This document shows positions 1-8,405 of a DNA stretch of 52,630 nucleotides, one piece after another (the first letter of the stretch is position 1; each line of letters begins with the position of its first letter). Made by a program: the position numbers and the translations under genes. The notes under the pieces were generated by a model. It saw only the letters and a program-made list of their open reading frames with translations. It was not told the DNA's origin and made no database searches. Location: assembly GCF_900100305.1 (NCBI RefSeq), contig NZ_FNEY01000033.1:1-52630 (forward strand), in the 5' to 3' direction. This stretch comes from Paracidovorax citrulli. Lineage in GTDB: Bacteria > Pseudomonadota > Gammaproteobacteria > Burkholderiales > Burkholderiaceae_C.

Positions 1-383
1 CCGGGCTTGCGGCCCGCCAGCGGGCACGGCACGCCCTCGAACAGGCGCACGGGCCGCAGGTTGATGTACTGGTCGAACTCGCGGCGGAACTTCAGCAGCG
101 AGCCCCACAGCGAGACGTGGTCGGGCACGGTGGCCGGCCAGCCCACGGCGCCGAAGAAGAGCGCGTCCATGCCCTTGAGCTGCTCCTTCCAGTCGTCGGG
201 CATCATCTGCCCGTGCGCGAGGTAGTAGTCGCAGCTGGCCCACTCGAAGGTGTGCAGCTCCAGCGCGAAGCCGAAACGCTCGGCCGCCGCCTGGATCGCC
301 CGCAGCCCCTCGGGCATGACTTCCTTGCCGATGCCGTCGCCGGGCAGGACGGCGATCTTGAAGGTGCGGGAGGGGGTGGTCAT
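1..383 (-). CDS. ttuC: Tartrate dehydrogenase/decarboxylase-type enzyme, N-terminal part
   Basis: Only the first 127 or so codons are in the window; the gene runs off the left edge. The protein opens with the beta-strand and loop typical of NAD-dependent isopropylmalate/isocitrate/tartrate dehydrogenases (FKIAVLPGDGIGKEVMPEGL). It then has the FFGAVGWP stretch and the LRxxxDxYINLRPVRLF substrate-side segment (LKFRREFDQYINLRPVRLF). The tartrate/malate branch is favoured over leuB because WASCDYYLAHGQMMPDDW fits that branch and because a DmlR/TtuA-like LysR gene is divergently transcribed next door. The family oxidises or decarboxylates tartrate or D-malate in the cytoplasm. The exact substrate is inferred. 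Confidence 0.85.
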   Translation of the reverse strand, partial: MTTPSRTFKIAVLPGDGIGKEVMPEGLRAIQAAAERFGFALELHTFEWASCDYYLAHGQMMPDDWKEQLKGMDALFFGAVGWPATVPDHVSLWGSLLKFRREFDQYINLRPVRLFEGVPCPLAGRKP

Positions 384-526
384 GGGCGAAGTCTCCGGAA
401 AAAAGCGTGGAAAGGATGGACGGGAAGGCCGGCACGCCAAAGCGCTGGCCGCCCGCATGCCGCCGATTCTTCGGCAAACCGCATCGCAATACAATCCGCC
501 ACCCGTGGTTCCATTGTTCACATATC
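384..526. promoter_or_regulatory. Divergent ttuC / LysR-regulator intergenic region
   Basis: A 143-base gap separates two divergent starts, ATG at 383 (minus) and GTG at 527 (plus). It is AT-richer toward the regulator. A LysR-type operator controlling both genes is expected here from family behaviour, but no clean T-N11-A palindrome stands out by eye. Confidence 0.4.
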
Positions 527-1444
527 GTGCATAAAACGCCCGCCACCGACGACCTGCGTGTTTTCACCGCGGTGGTCCGCAAGGCCAGCTTCGCCGGGGC
601 GGCCGCCGAACTGGGCGCCTCGCCTGCCTACGTGAGCAAGCGCATCCGCCTGCTCGAGGAAGAGCTGGCCGTGAAGCTGCTGCACCGCACGACGCGCCGG
701 GTGGCGGTGACGGAGGAGGGTGAGCGCGTCTTCCACTGGGCGCAGCGCATCCTGGACGATTGGGACCAGTTGCTGCAGGAGGTGGCCGTGACGCGGCGCG
801 AGCCGCGCGGGTTGCTCCGGGTGAGCTGCAGTTTCGGTTTCGGCCGGCGCATCGTGGCGCCCGCGGTGTCGCGGCTGGTGGAGCGCCACCCGGGCCTGCA
901 GGTGCGGCTCGAAGTGTTCGACCGGCTGGTGGACGTGGCGGGGGAGGGGTTCGACCTGGACATCCGCGTGGGCGACGAGATCGCGCCGCACCTGATCGCA
1001 CGCCGCCTGGCGGGCAACCACCGCGTGCTGTGCGCGGCGCCCGGCTACCTGGCGCGCAAGGGCACGCCCCGGGCGGTGGACGACCTGGCCGGCCACGACT
1101 GCCTGGTGATCAAGGAGCGTGACCATCCCTTCGGCGTCTGGCGGCTGCGCAGCGGCGCGGCGGACCGGACGGTGAAGGTGCGCGGGTCGCTGTCGGCCAA
1201 CCATGGCGAAATGGCCGTGCAGTGGGCCGTGGATGGGCGCGGCATCGTGCTGCGCTCCCTGTGGGATGTCGGGCCCGACCTGGCCACCGGCCGGCTGGTG
1301 CGCGTGCTGCCCGAATGGCAGCAGGAAGCCAACGTCTGGGCCGTGTATCCCACGCGGCTGGAGCGCTCGGCCAAGGTGCGCGTGTGCGTCGAATTCCTGC
1401 AGGCCCATTTCTCGCGGGAAACGTGGGGGAGCGAGGCCGCATGA
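527..1444 (+). CDS. LysR-family transcriptional regulator (DmlR/TtuA-like)
   Basis: 305-residue LysR regulator. The N-terminal winged helix-turn-helix spans roughly residues 8-65 (FAGAAAELGASPAYVSKRI followed by LHRTTRRVAVTEEG). The C-terminal half is a periplasmic-binding-protein-like effector domain (LDIRVGDEIAPHLIARRL, LRSLWDVGPDLATGRLV). The GTG at 527 was chosen because the family normally starts a few residues before the ATDDLRVFTAVV segment; an in-frame ATG at 407 would add 40 atypical residues and reach into the divergent promoter. It probably controls the adjacent tartrate dehydrogenase in response to tartrate or malate (inference). Its stop overlaps the next ATG by ATGA, so translational coupling is likely. 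Confidence 0.9.
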   Translation: MHKTPATDDLRVFTAVVRKASFAGAAAELGASPAYVSKRIRLLEEELAVKLLHRTTRRVAVTEEGERVFHWAQRILDDWDQLLQEVAVTRREPRGLLRVSCSFGFGRRIVAPAVSRLVERHPGLQVRLEVFDRLVDVAGEGFDLDIRVGDEIAPHLIARRLAGNHRVLCAAPGYLARKGTPRAVDDLAGHDCLVIKERDHPFGVWRLRSGAADRTVKVRGSLSANHGEMAVQWAVDGRGIVLRSLWDVGPDLATGRLVRVLPEWQQEANVWAVYPTRLERSAKVRVCVEFLQAHFSRETWGSEAA

Positions 1445-2154
1445 GCCGTCCCGTCCGGTCCGCCCGGTTGCTGCAGTTGCTGGACGAATTGCGCCGCTGC
1501 CGCCACCCCGTCTCTGGCGCGCTGCTGGCCGAGCGCCTGGGCGTGAGCCTGCGCACGCTGTACCGCGACATCGCCGTGCTGCGGGCGCAGGGGGCCGACG
1601 TGGCGGGCGACGCGGGTGTCGGCTACCAGCTGCGTCCCGGATTCCTGCTGCCGCCGATGATGTTTCCGCCCGATGAACTGGAGGCGCTGCTGCTGGGCGC
1701 GCGCTGGGTGGCAGCCCACGCCGATCCGGTGCTGGCCCGTGCCGCGGCGCAGGGCATGGAGCGCATTGCCAGCACGCTGCCGGCGCTGCTGCGCCTCGAA
1801 GTGGAGACCAGCGGGTTGTTCGCGCCCCAGTGGTCGGGCCCGCCGCCCGAGCCGTGGCTGGGAACCTTGCGCAACGCGATCCGGGCGGGCCATGCGGTGC
1901 GCATGCGCTACACGGACGCGGACGGCGCCGTGACCGAGCGGGTGGTGTGGCCCTTCGCCATGGCATTCCTCGACCAGATGCGCCTGCTGGCGGGCTGGTG
2001 CGAACTGCGCGAGGATTTCCGCCATTTCCGGGCCGACCGGGTACTGGCGCTGGAGGATACCGGCGTGCGCTACCCGGCCCGGCGCCACGACCTCCTGCGG
2101 CGGTGGCGCAAGGAGCGCCTGCCTGCCGGCAGCGACGTGCGGGACCTGGCCTGA
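1441..2154 (+). CDS. YafY-type HTH/WYL-domain transcriptional regulator
   Basis: 237-residue regulator. An HTH_11 DNA-binding domain occupies about residues 5-60 (LLAERLGVSLRTLYRDIAVL) and a WYL-type ligand-sensing domain follows from about 130 to 215 (VRMRYTDADG, FLDQMRLLAGWCELREDFR, FRADRV). In this subfamily the WYL triad is often diverged, as here. The ATG overlaps the stop of the upstream LysR gene. A glutathione S-transferase starts 64 bases downstream on the same strand, a common pairing, so this regulator may act on that gene. Effector unknown. Confidence 0.88.
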   Translation: MSRPVRSARLLQLLDELRRCRHPVSGALLAERLGVSLRTLYRDIAVLRAQGADVAGDAGVGYQLRPGFLLPPMMFPPDELEALLLGARWVAAHADPVLARAAAQGMERIASTLPALLRLEVETSGLFAPQWSGPPPEPWLGTLRNAIRAGHAVRMRYTDADGAVTERVVWPFAMAFLDQMRLLAGWCELREDFRHFRADRVLALEDTGVRYPARRHDLLRRWRKERLPAGSDVRDLA

Positions 2155-2218
2155 CTGCTGACAGGATCTGACAGCGGCGGCGCGCACACTGCGGGCTCTT
2201 TCCACCCTGGAGCCTGCG

Positions 2219-2902
2219 ATGAGCACCGAATCCCTGACCTTCTACACCCATCCCATGTCCCGCGGCCGGGTCAGCCGCTGGATGCTGGAGGAAACCGGCC
2301 TGCCGTACGAGGAGGTCATCCTGGACTACGGCAGCACCATGAAGTCGCCGGAGTACCTCGCCATCAACCCCATGGGCAAGGTGCCCGCGCTGCGCCATGG
2401 CGACGTGACGATCACGGAAGGGGCCGCCATCTGCAAGCACCTGGCGGACCTGGTGCCGGAGAAGGCGCTGCTGCCGCCACCGGGATCGCCCCTGCGCGGC
2501 CTGTGCTACCGCTGGCTGTTCTTCGCGGCCGGGCCGCTGGAGTCGTTCCTCACGGCGCGCAAGTACGGCGCCCTGGCGCCCACCTCCGAGGCCGGCTACG
2601 GCAACGAGGCCGACCTGCTGCGCACCCTGGAGCAGGCGGTGGCCGGCAGGACGTACCTGGCGGGCGACGGCTTCACCGTGGCCGACCTGTACCTGGCGTC
2701 GGTGATGGGCTTCTACATGCGCTTCGGGATGCTGGAGCGCAGGGCCGCGTTCGAGGACTATGTGGGGCCGCACCAGCAGCGCCCCGCCGCGCTGCGCGCC
2801 ACGGCCCGCGACGACGCCCTGATGGCCGCCCATCCGCATCCCGCGGCGGCGGCGGCAGCTGCGGCGGCCACAGCGACGGCAACGGCAACGGCAGTGCCAT
2901 GA
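2219..2902 (+). CDS. Glutathione S-transferase family protein
   Basis: 227 residues. The thioredoxin-like N-terminal domain (about 5-85) has the GST start (LTFYTHPMSRGRVSRWMLEE), the cis-Pro glutathione-binding motif NPMGKVPALRHG and the ITEGAAICKHLAD segment. The helical C-terminal domain contains the ValF-type motif GDGFTVADLYLASVMGF near residue 160. The last ~25 residues are low complexity, a run of Ala followed by Ala-Thr repeats. They are encoded by GCG/GCA runs and ACGGCA hexamers and lie outside the normal GST fold, so they look like a recent repeat expansion. Substrate cannot be told. The gene follows the WYL regulator on the same strand. Confidence 0.88.
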   Translation: MSTESLTFYTHPMSRGRVSRWMLEETGLPYEEVILDYGSTMKSPEYLAINPMGKVPALRHGDVTITEGAAICKHLADLVPEKALLPPPGSPLRGLCYRWLFFAAGPLESFLTARKYGALAPTSEAGYGNEADLLRTLEQAVAGRTYLAGDGFTVADLYLASVMGFYMRFGMLERRAAFEDYVGPHQQRPAALRATARDDALMAAHPHPAAAAAAAAATATATATAVP

Positions 2903-2936
2903 AAAACTGCCAGCCTCCCTGCGGGAGCGCTGGCAG
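2902..2936 (-). terminator. Intrinsic terminator of yqeY
   Basis: On the minus strand a stem of CTGCCAGC/GCTGGCAG (2929-2936 with 2907-2914) continues inward as CTCCC/GGGAG around a tgc loop, with one bulged base. It is followed directly by TTTTT. It lies 45 bases beyond the yqeY stop and abuts the stop of the convergent GST gene. Confidence 0.75.
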
Positions 2937-2980
2937 CAATGGGTGCGGCGCATTGCTGCGCCAGGACGGGCAGTAAGCCG

Positions 2981-3427
2981 TCAGCCGGCCAGGGCCGCCT
3001 TCACGGCAGCCGACACCTGGCCCATGTCGGCCTTGCCGGCCAGGCGCGTCTTCACCACGCCCATGACCTTGCCCATGTCGCCGGGGCCCGCGGCACCCAG
3101 CTCGGCCACGATGGCTTTCACCGCGGCGGCCACTTCATCGGCCGACATGCGCTCGGGCAGGTAGGCCTGCAGCACGGCCATCTCGGACTTCTCCTTGTCC
3201 GCCAGGTCCTGGCGGCCAGCGCCCTCGAACGCGGCGATGGAATCCTTGCGCTGCTTGATGAGCTTGTCCACGATCGCGACGATGGCCGCGTCGTCCAGCG
3301 TGACGCGCTCGTCCACTTCCTTCTGCTTCATCGCGGCCTGCAGCAGCCGGATCGTGCCCAGGCGCTCGGAGTCCTTGGCGCGCATGGCGGTCTTCATATC
3401 TTCGGTGATCTGTTCCTTGAGGCCCAT
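2981..3427 (-). CDS. yqeY: GatB/YqeY domain protein
   Basis: 148-residue YqeY protein, related to the tail domain of GatB of the amidotransferase. Typical features are the start MGLKEQITEDMKTAMRAKD, RLGTIRLLQAAMKQKEVDER, the QLPE-like turn (LQAYLPERMSADEV) and the Gly-rich MGKVMGVVKTRLAGKADMG near the end. The family is often encoded beside rpsU, as here, and its molecular role is poorly understood (suggested link to tRNA-dependent amidation or translation). The ATG at 3427 fits the family length; upstream in-frame codons run into the rpsU terminator. Confidence 0.93.
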   Translation of the reverse strand: MGLKEQITEDMKTAMRAKDSERLGTIRLLQAAMKQKEVDERVTLDDAAIVAIVDKLIKQRKDSIAAFEGAGRQDLADKEKSEMAVLQAYLPERMSADEVAAAVKAIVAELGAAGPGDMGKVMGVVKTRLAGKADMGQVSAAVKAALAG

Positions 3428-3489
3428 GGCAAATTTCCTTGTAGTTGATTGGATCAGGCAGAGAGGAAGGCTTTTTGCAGACCCGTAAA

Positions 3490-3524
3490 CGACAAAACCC
3501 GCGCTTGGCGTCCCTAGCGCGGGT
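3490..3524 (-). terminator. Intrinsic terminator of rpsU
   Basis: Perfect 8-bp stem ACCCGCGC/GCGCGGGT (3497-3504 with 3517-3524) around a 12-nt loop. On the minus strand it is followed by TTTTGTC. It sits between rpsU and yqeY, so it would end or attenuate rpsU transcripts before yqeY. Confidence 0.75.
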
Positions 3525-3568
3525 CTCCCGGCGGCGAAGCCGGCCGTACGAATCAACCTATGAGGCGA

Positions 3569-3781
3569 TCAGTACAGCTTCTTGGGCAGCTGCATGCTGC
3601 GAACGCGCTTGTAGTGGCGCTTCACGGCGGCAGCCTTCTTGCGCTTGCGCTCGGCCGTCGGCTTTTCGTAGAACTCACGGGCGCGCAGGTCGGTCAGCAG
3701 GCCCAGCTTTTCGATGGTGCGCTTGAAGCGGCGCAGTGCCACGTCGAAGGGTTCGTTCTCTTTTACACGGATGGTGGTCAT
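3569..3781 (-). CDS. rpsU: 30S ribosomal protein S21
   Basis: 70-residue bS21, full length for betaproteobacteria. Characteristic segments are [18 protein letters not shown] at the N-terminus, the [19 protein letters not shown] basic stretch and the [14 protein letters not shown] tail. It is a component of the small ribosomal subunit near the anti-Shine-Dalgarno region, involved in initiation. It stands alone with its own candidate promoter upstream and terminator downstream, with yqeY next. Confidence 0.97.
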
Positions 3782-3870
3782 TCAGTGATGTTTCCAATAG
3801 GTGCTGCCAGCGGGTTGCGGGGAAGATCGGGCCCTGCAGCCATTCACAGCGGTTTTCCCCGTCTCTAACT

Positions 3871-3899
3871 AGTATTGGCCGACGGGGTTTTGCCAGCAA
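3871..3899 (-). promoter_or_regulatory. Candidate sigma-70 promoter for rpsU
   Basis: On the minus strand TTGCTG (3894-3899) and AATACT (3871-3876) are separated by exactly 17 bases, about 90 bases upstream of the rpsU start. It is the best -35/-10 pair in this AT-richer leader. Prediction by eye only. Confidence 0.4.
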
Positions 3900-3959
3900 A
3901 GCCGAGGATTGTAGCGTTTTCTGGGTGCGGCGTGTCATGCACCTGCGCCGGCCCGATGG

Positions 3960-4254
3960 CAGCGGTCTTTCGCCATCCCCTGCAAGCCCGGCTGTAGCCC
4001 GCCATGGTGCGGAAATTGCTGCCGGGCGAGTTCATCCCGATCGCGGAGGAGGCGGGCCTCATCCGCGCCATCGGCGCCTGGGTACTGGACCAGGCCTGCG
4101 CGCAGTGGGCGCTCTGGCGGCCTGCCGGTATCGGTGAACCTGTCGGCCGCGCAACGGGCCGATCCGCTGCTGGTGCCGGACATCGCCCCGGCCGCCGCGC
4201 GCTGCCCGGCCGGTGGCTTCCGTGCAAGGGTGACGGTCATGGGCAGCGGGTAGC
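3960..4254 (+). pseudogene. Decayed fragment of an EAL-domain (c-di-GMP phosphodiesterase) gene
   Basis: Two frames together read as one EAL-domain stretch. Frame one gives FRHP, then (after a TAG at 3995) [23 protein letters not shown] and [14 protein letters not shown]. Near 4119 the homology shifts frame to [21 protein letters not shown] and ends soon after. In intact proteins this is the conserved order RWRHP ... GEFIP.AEE.GLI..IG.WVL ... VSVNLSA.Q. The catalytic E-A-L sequence, the rest of the domain and any GGDEF part are absent. This is a relic with at least one stop and one frameshift, not a functional gene. Its 3' end overlaps the tail of the minus-strand ABM gene. Confidence 0.7.
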
Positions 4255-4623
4255 GGTTCCGGCGGGTCCGGGCGCCTCTGCACCGGGGCACGAAGCCGCG
4301 CCGTCCGGCGCTTGGGCGCGGTCGTGCAGGCCGTAGTCCCGCAGCACGCGGGCCACGCGCAGCCGGTAGTCGGCGAAGACGCCGCCGCGGCCGGCGGCCT
4401 GCGCGCCGCGGTGGTCCGCATGGCAGCGCCAGCGCGCCACCGCGGCCTCGTCGCGCCAGAAGGACAGCGACAGCAGCTTGCCGGGCGTGGCCAGGCTCTC
4501 GAAGCGCTCCAGCCCGAGAAAGCCGTCCATGTCCTGCAGCGCCGCGTGCAGGGCCGCGGCGCGCGCGAGGTATTCCTCGCGGCCCGCGGCCGAAGGCAGG
4601 GCCTCGAAAATCACGGCGATCAT
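4237..4623 (-). CDS. Antibiotic biosynthesis monooxygenase (ABM)-domain protein
   Basis: 128 residues. It has a small dimeric ferredoxin-like ABM fold: [19 protein letters not shown] at the start, then [20 protein letters not shown] and [14 protein letters not shown], the last being the usual strand and Trp-rich helix. The ~30-residue C-terminal tail is low complexity. Such proteins include heme-degrading and quinol monooxygenases, but many are uncharacterised. Its ATG overlaps the stop of the NIPSNAP gene (ATGA), so the two are co-translated; the relatedness of their folds suggests a common function. No cofactor-specific motif is visible. Confidence 0.75.
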   Translation of the reverse strand: MIAVIFEALPSAAGREEYLARAAALHAALQDMDGFLGLERFESLATPGKLLSLSFWRDEAAVARWRCHADHRGAQAAGRGGVFADYRLRVARVLRDYGLHDRAQAPDGAASCPGAEAPGPAGTATRCP

Positions 4624-4997
4624 GGCGCGGCTCCTTCGGCCGGCGGGACTGCGCGGCCGGCGTCCACGGGCCATGCCGGCTTTTCGAACGTGCCCGGCAC
4701 CGCCATGGCGAAGCGGCGCTCCTCGCGCAGGATGAAGCGCTGGCGCTGCGCCCGCTCGAAATTGGCGCGGCCTTCGGGGTCGGCGCGCAGGCGGGCGCGG
4801 TAGGCCTCGTAGGCCGCGAGGCTGTCGAAGGCGACCAGGCCCCAGGCCTCGCAATTGCTGCCCTCGTGCGGCAGGAAATAGCCCACGAGATGGTCGCCGC
4901 AGCGCGGGATGACGCGGCCCCAGTGCTCGGCGTAGTCTCGGAAGGCGTCGATCTGGAAAGGATCGATCTCGTAGCGGATGAAGCAGGTGATGGGCAC
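4620..4997 (-). CDS. NIPSNAP-family protein
   Basis: 125 residues. The NIPSNAP/dimeric alpha-beta barrel pattern is clear: [20 protein letters not shown], then [20 protein letters not shown], and [20 protein letters not shown] with the FILREERRF segment. The GTG at 4997 gives the usual N-terminus just before the first strand; no nearby ATG fits. First gene of a two-gene operon with the ABM protein and divergent from the ArsR-type regulator at 5154, which probably controls it. Biochemical role unknown. Confidence 0.8.
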   Translation of the reverse strand: MPITCFIRYEIDPFQIDAFRDYAEHWGRVIPRCGDHLVGYFLPHEGSNCEAWGLVAFDSLAAYEAYRARLRADPEGRANFERAQRQRFILREERRFAMAVPGTFEKPAWPVDAGRAVPPAEGAAP

Positions 4998-5153
4998 GGT
5001 GCGGGCTCCTGGTGGGGGTGGCGGAAAACGGCGCGAGGCATGCAGTGAAAGGTGCATGCGTTGCGCACCGGTCCATTGGACGGGCCGCGCCGGACGGGAT
5101 GCTTCGCCCGGTAGCGAAGCGTGCCGGAGGCGGCCTGCGGCACACTGCGGAGC

Positions 5154-5888
5154 GTGAACACCAACCAGATCGCCCGCGTGGCCGGGCTTATCGGCGAACC
5201 CGCCCGCGCGGCCATGCTGCTGGCCCTCATGGACGGGCGGGCGCTCACCGCGCGCGAACTCGCGGGCGCCGCGCGGATTTCCGCGGCCACCGCCAGCCGG
5301 CACCTGGCGCTGCTGGTGGATGCCGGCCTGCTGGCCGTGCGCAGCCAGGGGCGCCATCGTTACCACGCCCTGGCCGGCGCCGATGTGGCGCGGCTACTCG
5401 AAGGACTGATGCAGTTCACCGTGCGCCCCGCGGCCGTCCCGCCGCGCACCGTGGCTGCGGGGCCGCGCGATGCGGCGCTGCGCATGGCGCGCACCTGCTA
5501 CGACCATCTGGCAGGCCGCCTGGGCGTGGCGGTGGCCGACCACCTGCTGGAAGAGGGCGCCGTCGAGTTCGATGGCGAGGAGGGCGGCCGCGCCACGGAC
5601 CGGGCCGCCGCCGTGCTCGCTCGCCTGGGCCTGGAGGCTGCCGCCGCCCTGGACGGCGGCGCGCGCCGGCCCGTGTGCCGCCCCTGCCTGGACTGGAGCG
5701 AGCGCCGTCCCCACCTGGCCGGCCGGCTGGGCGCCCTGGTCTGCGCCCATTGCCTGGACAGCGGCTGGCTGGCGCGCGGCGCCGGCTCCCGCGCGCTGGC
5801 CGTCACGCCGCGCGGTGCGGTGGCGCTGCGGGATGCGCTGGGCGTGGCCCGCTGGGCCGAGGTGACGGGGCCCGCGCAGAGGGGCTGA
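5154..5888 (+). CDS. ArsR/SmtB-type HTH regulator with Cys-containing C-terminal domain
   Basis: 244 residues. An N-terminal ArsR-like winged helix spans about residues 5-85 ([48 protein letters not shown]). The long C-terminal domain has [19 protein letters not shown] and [15 protein letters not shown]. Two Cys-X2-Cys pairs about 30 residues apart could bind metal or sense redox, although the [10 protein letters not shown] segment itself is common in a non-metal ArsR subgroup. GTG at 5154 was chosen over ATG at 5121 because it matches the usual start (NTNQIARVA). It is divergent from the NIPSNAP/ABM operon, its likely target. Confidence 0.82.
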   Translation: MNTNQIARVAGLIGEPARAAMLLALMDGRALTARELAGAARISAATASRHLALLVDAGLLAVRSQGRHRYHALAGADVARLLEGLMQFTVRPAAVPPRTVAAGPRDAALRMARTCYDHLAGRLGVAVADHLLEEGAVEFDGEEGGRATDRAAAVLARLGLEAAAALDGGARRPVCRPCLDWSERRPHLAGRLGALVCAHCLDSGWLARGAGSRALAVTPRGAVALRDALGVARWAEVTGPAQRG

Positions 5889-5917
5889 GGGGGGGCGGCA
5901 CACCGCCCGCACTGCGG

Positions 5918-7177
5918 TTATCGTCCGGTGCCGCCCTGTGCCGGCAGCGCCTGCGCGCAGGCATGCGCGCTCGCCCAGGCCCACTGGAAGTTGTAGCCGC
6001 CCAGCCAGCCGGTGATGTCCACCACCTCGCCGATGAAATACAGGCCGGGCTGCGCGGCCGCCTCCATGGTCTGCTGCGACAGCGCGCGCGTGTCGATGCC
6101 GCCCAGCGTTACCTCGGCCTTTTTGTAGCCCTCGGTGCCGGTGGGCGTCAGTTCCCAGCGCGCCAACTGGTCGGCCAGCCGCGCCAGCGCCTTGTCGGAG
6201 GCTTCGTTGATGGGACGCTGCCATTCCGGGCTCTGCCGGGCCCAGGTATCGGCCAGGCGGCCGGGCACCAGCGTGGCGAGCTCGTTGGCGATCAGTCTCT
6301 TCGACCGTGCCTTGCCCTGCGCGAGCGCTCCGGGCAGGTCGGAGCCGGGCGCCAGGTCGATGGCCAGCGGCGTGCCCGGCTGCCAGTAGCTGGAGATCTG
6401 CAGCACGGCCGGACCGGACAGGCCGCGGTGCGTGAACAGCAGGTCTTCCAGGAAGGCCGTGCGCTGCTTCTTCGTGCCGGTGGCGATCTCGACGGGAAGC
6501 GCCAGCCCGGCCAGCTGCGCATAGGGTGCCCAGGCGTCGCCGTCGAAGGTGAGCGGCACGAGGCCCGGGCGGCGCTCCACCAGCGGGATGCCGAACTGCT
6601 GCGCCAGGCGGTAGCCGAAATCGGTCGCGCCGATCTTGGGGATGGAGAGCCCGCCCGTGGCCACCACCAGGCTGCAGGCCCGCACCGGGCCGCGGTCGGT
6701 ATCGACGTGGTACCGGGGAGCGTCCGCTCCATCGGCGCCCGCGGGGTGGACGCCCACCTTCTTCACGGCGCAGGGCTGCCAGCGCTCGACCCCGCCGGCA
6801 TCGCACTCGGCCAGCAGCATCCGGATCAGGTCTTCCGCCGACCGGTCGGCGAAGAGCTGGCCCTTGTGCTTCTCGTGGTAGGCGATGCCGTGGCGCTCGA
6901 CCAGCGCGATGAAGTCTGCCGGGGTGTAGCGCGACAGTGCCGAGCGCGCGAACTGCGGGTTCTGCCCCACGAAGTGCCGGTGCGGCGCGCGCACGTCCAG
7001 GTCGCGGTTGGTGAAGTTGCAGCGCCCGCCGCCGGAGATGCGGATCTTCTCGGCCACCTTCTCGGCATGGTCGATCAGCAGCACCTTCAGGCCGCGCTGG
7101 CCGGCCTGGGCGGCACAGAACAGGCCGGCGGCGCCGGCACCGATGATGACGGCGTCGAACCGTGGCAGCGAATGCAT
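5918..7177 (-). CDS. NAD(P)/FAD-dependent oxidoreductase, HI0933/BaiN-like
   Basis: 419-residue flavoprotein. The FAD-binding Rossmann start is AVIIGAGAAGLFCAAQAG (about 9-26), followed by the family signature KIRISGGGRCNFTN near residue 50 and the second FAD contact VVATGGLSIPKIGATDFGY. The C-terminal FIGEVVDITGWLGGYNFQWA closes the FAD site. The family includes BaiN and the E. coli YhiN-type proteins, with largely unknown substrates. Its ATG shares a base with the stop of the upstream hydroxylase (TGATG), so the two are coupled. Confidence 0.88.
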   Translation of the reverse strand: MHSLPRFDAVIIGAGAAGLFCAAQAGQRGLKVLLIDHAEKVAEKIRISGGGRCNFTNRDLDVRAPHRHFVGQNPQFARSALSRYTPADFIALVERHGIAYHEKHKGQLFADRSAEDLIRMLLAECDAGGVERWQPCAVKKVGVHPAGADGADAPRYHVDTDRGPVRACSLVVATGGLSIPKIGATDFGYRLAQQFGIPLVERRPGLVPLTFDGDAWAPYAQLAGLALPVEIATGTKKQRTAFLEDLLFTHRGLSGPAVLQISSYWQPGTPLAIDLAPGSDLPGALAQGKARSKRLIANELATLVPGRLADTWARQSPEWQRPINEASDKALARLADQLARWELTPTGTEGYKKAEVTLGGIDTRALSQQTMEAAAQPGLYFIGEVVDITGWLGGYNFQWAWASAHACAQALPAQGGTGR

Positions 7178-8301
7178 CAGCCTTTCCAGGTGAACGGGAA
7201 CTTCAGCTGCTGGATGAATCCGTTGGGCACGTAGTCGCCCAGCACGCCGTACTTCTCGGGCCACAGGCGGTCGCTCCGGACCGCGGTGCCGAAGAGGTAG
7301 TCGAGGAAGGCGAAATGCGCGGCGTAGTTGCGGTCCAGCGCTTCCTGGTCCTGGCTGTGGTGCCAGTGGTGGAAGTTGGGCGTGACGAGCACGTAGCGCA
7401 GCGGGCCGAGGCGCACGCTCACGTTGGCATGGTTGAACACCGCCTGGAAGCCGACGATGACGATGTAGGCATCGATCACCTCCTTCGAGAAACCCAGCAC
7501 GTAGATGGGGGCCAGTACCAGCGTGCGGGTGATGAGCAGTTCCAGGATGTGCTGGCGCGAGCCCGCCATCCAGTCCATGCTCTTGACGCTGTGGTGCACG
7601 GCGTGCAGGCGCCAGAGCACGGGCACCTCGTGGTAGGCGCGGTGCGTCCAGTACTGCACGAGGTCGGCCACCAGGATGATCAGGAAGAGCGCCACCCAGA
7701 AGTTCAGGCCCTGCACCCAGCCGCGGATGCCGTCGCTGGCGGCCCACCCGAACAGCTTGTGCACCAGCAGGTTGGTCGCGAGCAGCACGAAGCCCACCAC
7801 CATGTGGTTCACGATGAAATGGTGGAAATCGCACTGCCACTCGGGGCGGAAGATGGGCTGGTCGCGCCGCAGGGCGAAGAGCTTCTCGATGAAGATGAAG
7901 ATCAGCGCGCTGCCCAGCAGATCGAGGATGAACCAGTCCAGGCCGATGTAGGGCGTGTTGTCCGCAAAGTCGTGCACGGGCACCTTGTGGCCGCCGAGCA
8001 GCGCGGCCGAGGTCACGAGCAGGAAGGCCGCCGACGAGAGCCAGCGCGAGCGGTTGAACACGATGTTGACGAGCGAGAGCCCGCCGGCCACCACGAGCGC
8101 TGCGAACAGCACCATGCGCAGCACATCGACGTTGTAGGCCTTGCGCAGCTGCGGCGTGGTGAGGTATTCGGGGAAGTGGAAGGCGAGCACGCCCAGGAAG
8201 CTCAGGATGCCGAGCGAGAGCGCGATGACGCCGGAGATGTGGCCTCGGCCCGGACGCAATTCGCCGTGGCTGGCGGTGAAGTCGTTGAGTTTGTCGAGCA
8301 T
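7177..8301 (-). CDS. Sterol desaturase/fatty acid hydroxylase family membrane protein
   Basis: 374 residues with several hydrophobic segments (about 22-42, 60-80, 90-105, 125-145, 170-190, 205-225). The family's His clusters for a di-iron centre are present: HRAYH, HAVHHS and the terminal HHWHH. It should be an inner-membrane, O2-dependent lipid hydroxylase; the substrate is not predictable. It is transcribed together with the downstream flavoprotein, which overlaps it by one base and could supply electrons (inference). Confidence 0.88.
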   Translation of the reverse strand: MLDKLNDFTASHGELRPGRGHISGVIALSLGILSFLGVLAFHFPEYLTTPQLRKAYNVDVLRMVLFAALVVAGGLSLVNIVFNRSRWLSSAAFLLVTSAALLGGHKVPVHDFADNTPYIGLDWFILDLLGSALIFIFIEKLFALRRDQPIFRPEWQCDFHHFIVNHMVVGFVLLATNLLVHKLFGWAASDGIRGWVQGLNFWVALFLIILVADLVQYWTHRAYHEVPVLWRLHAVHHSVKSMDWMAGSRQHILELLITRTLVLAPIYVLGFSKEVIDAYIVIVGFQAVFNHANVSVRLGPLRYVLVTPNFHHWHHSQDQEALDRNYAAHFAFLDYLFGTAVRSDRLWPEKYGVLGDYVPNGFIQQLKFPFTWKG

Positions 8302-8405
8302 GGGACTGCCGCAAGGGTCTGTGAAGCGAGGCGCGAGTGTAGCGAACCCGCGCCCCGCCCGGCACCCCCCACCAGGGTGGGGGGAAGCGGCGTGCCCCGC
8401 GCGGC

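Noticed and set aside
5154-5888. Arsenic or metal resistance locus because of the ArsR-type regulator
   Set aside because: No arsenite pump, arsenate reductase or metal transporter is adjacent. The divergent genes are NIPSNAP and ABM proteins.
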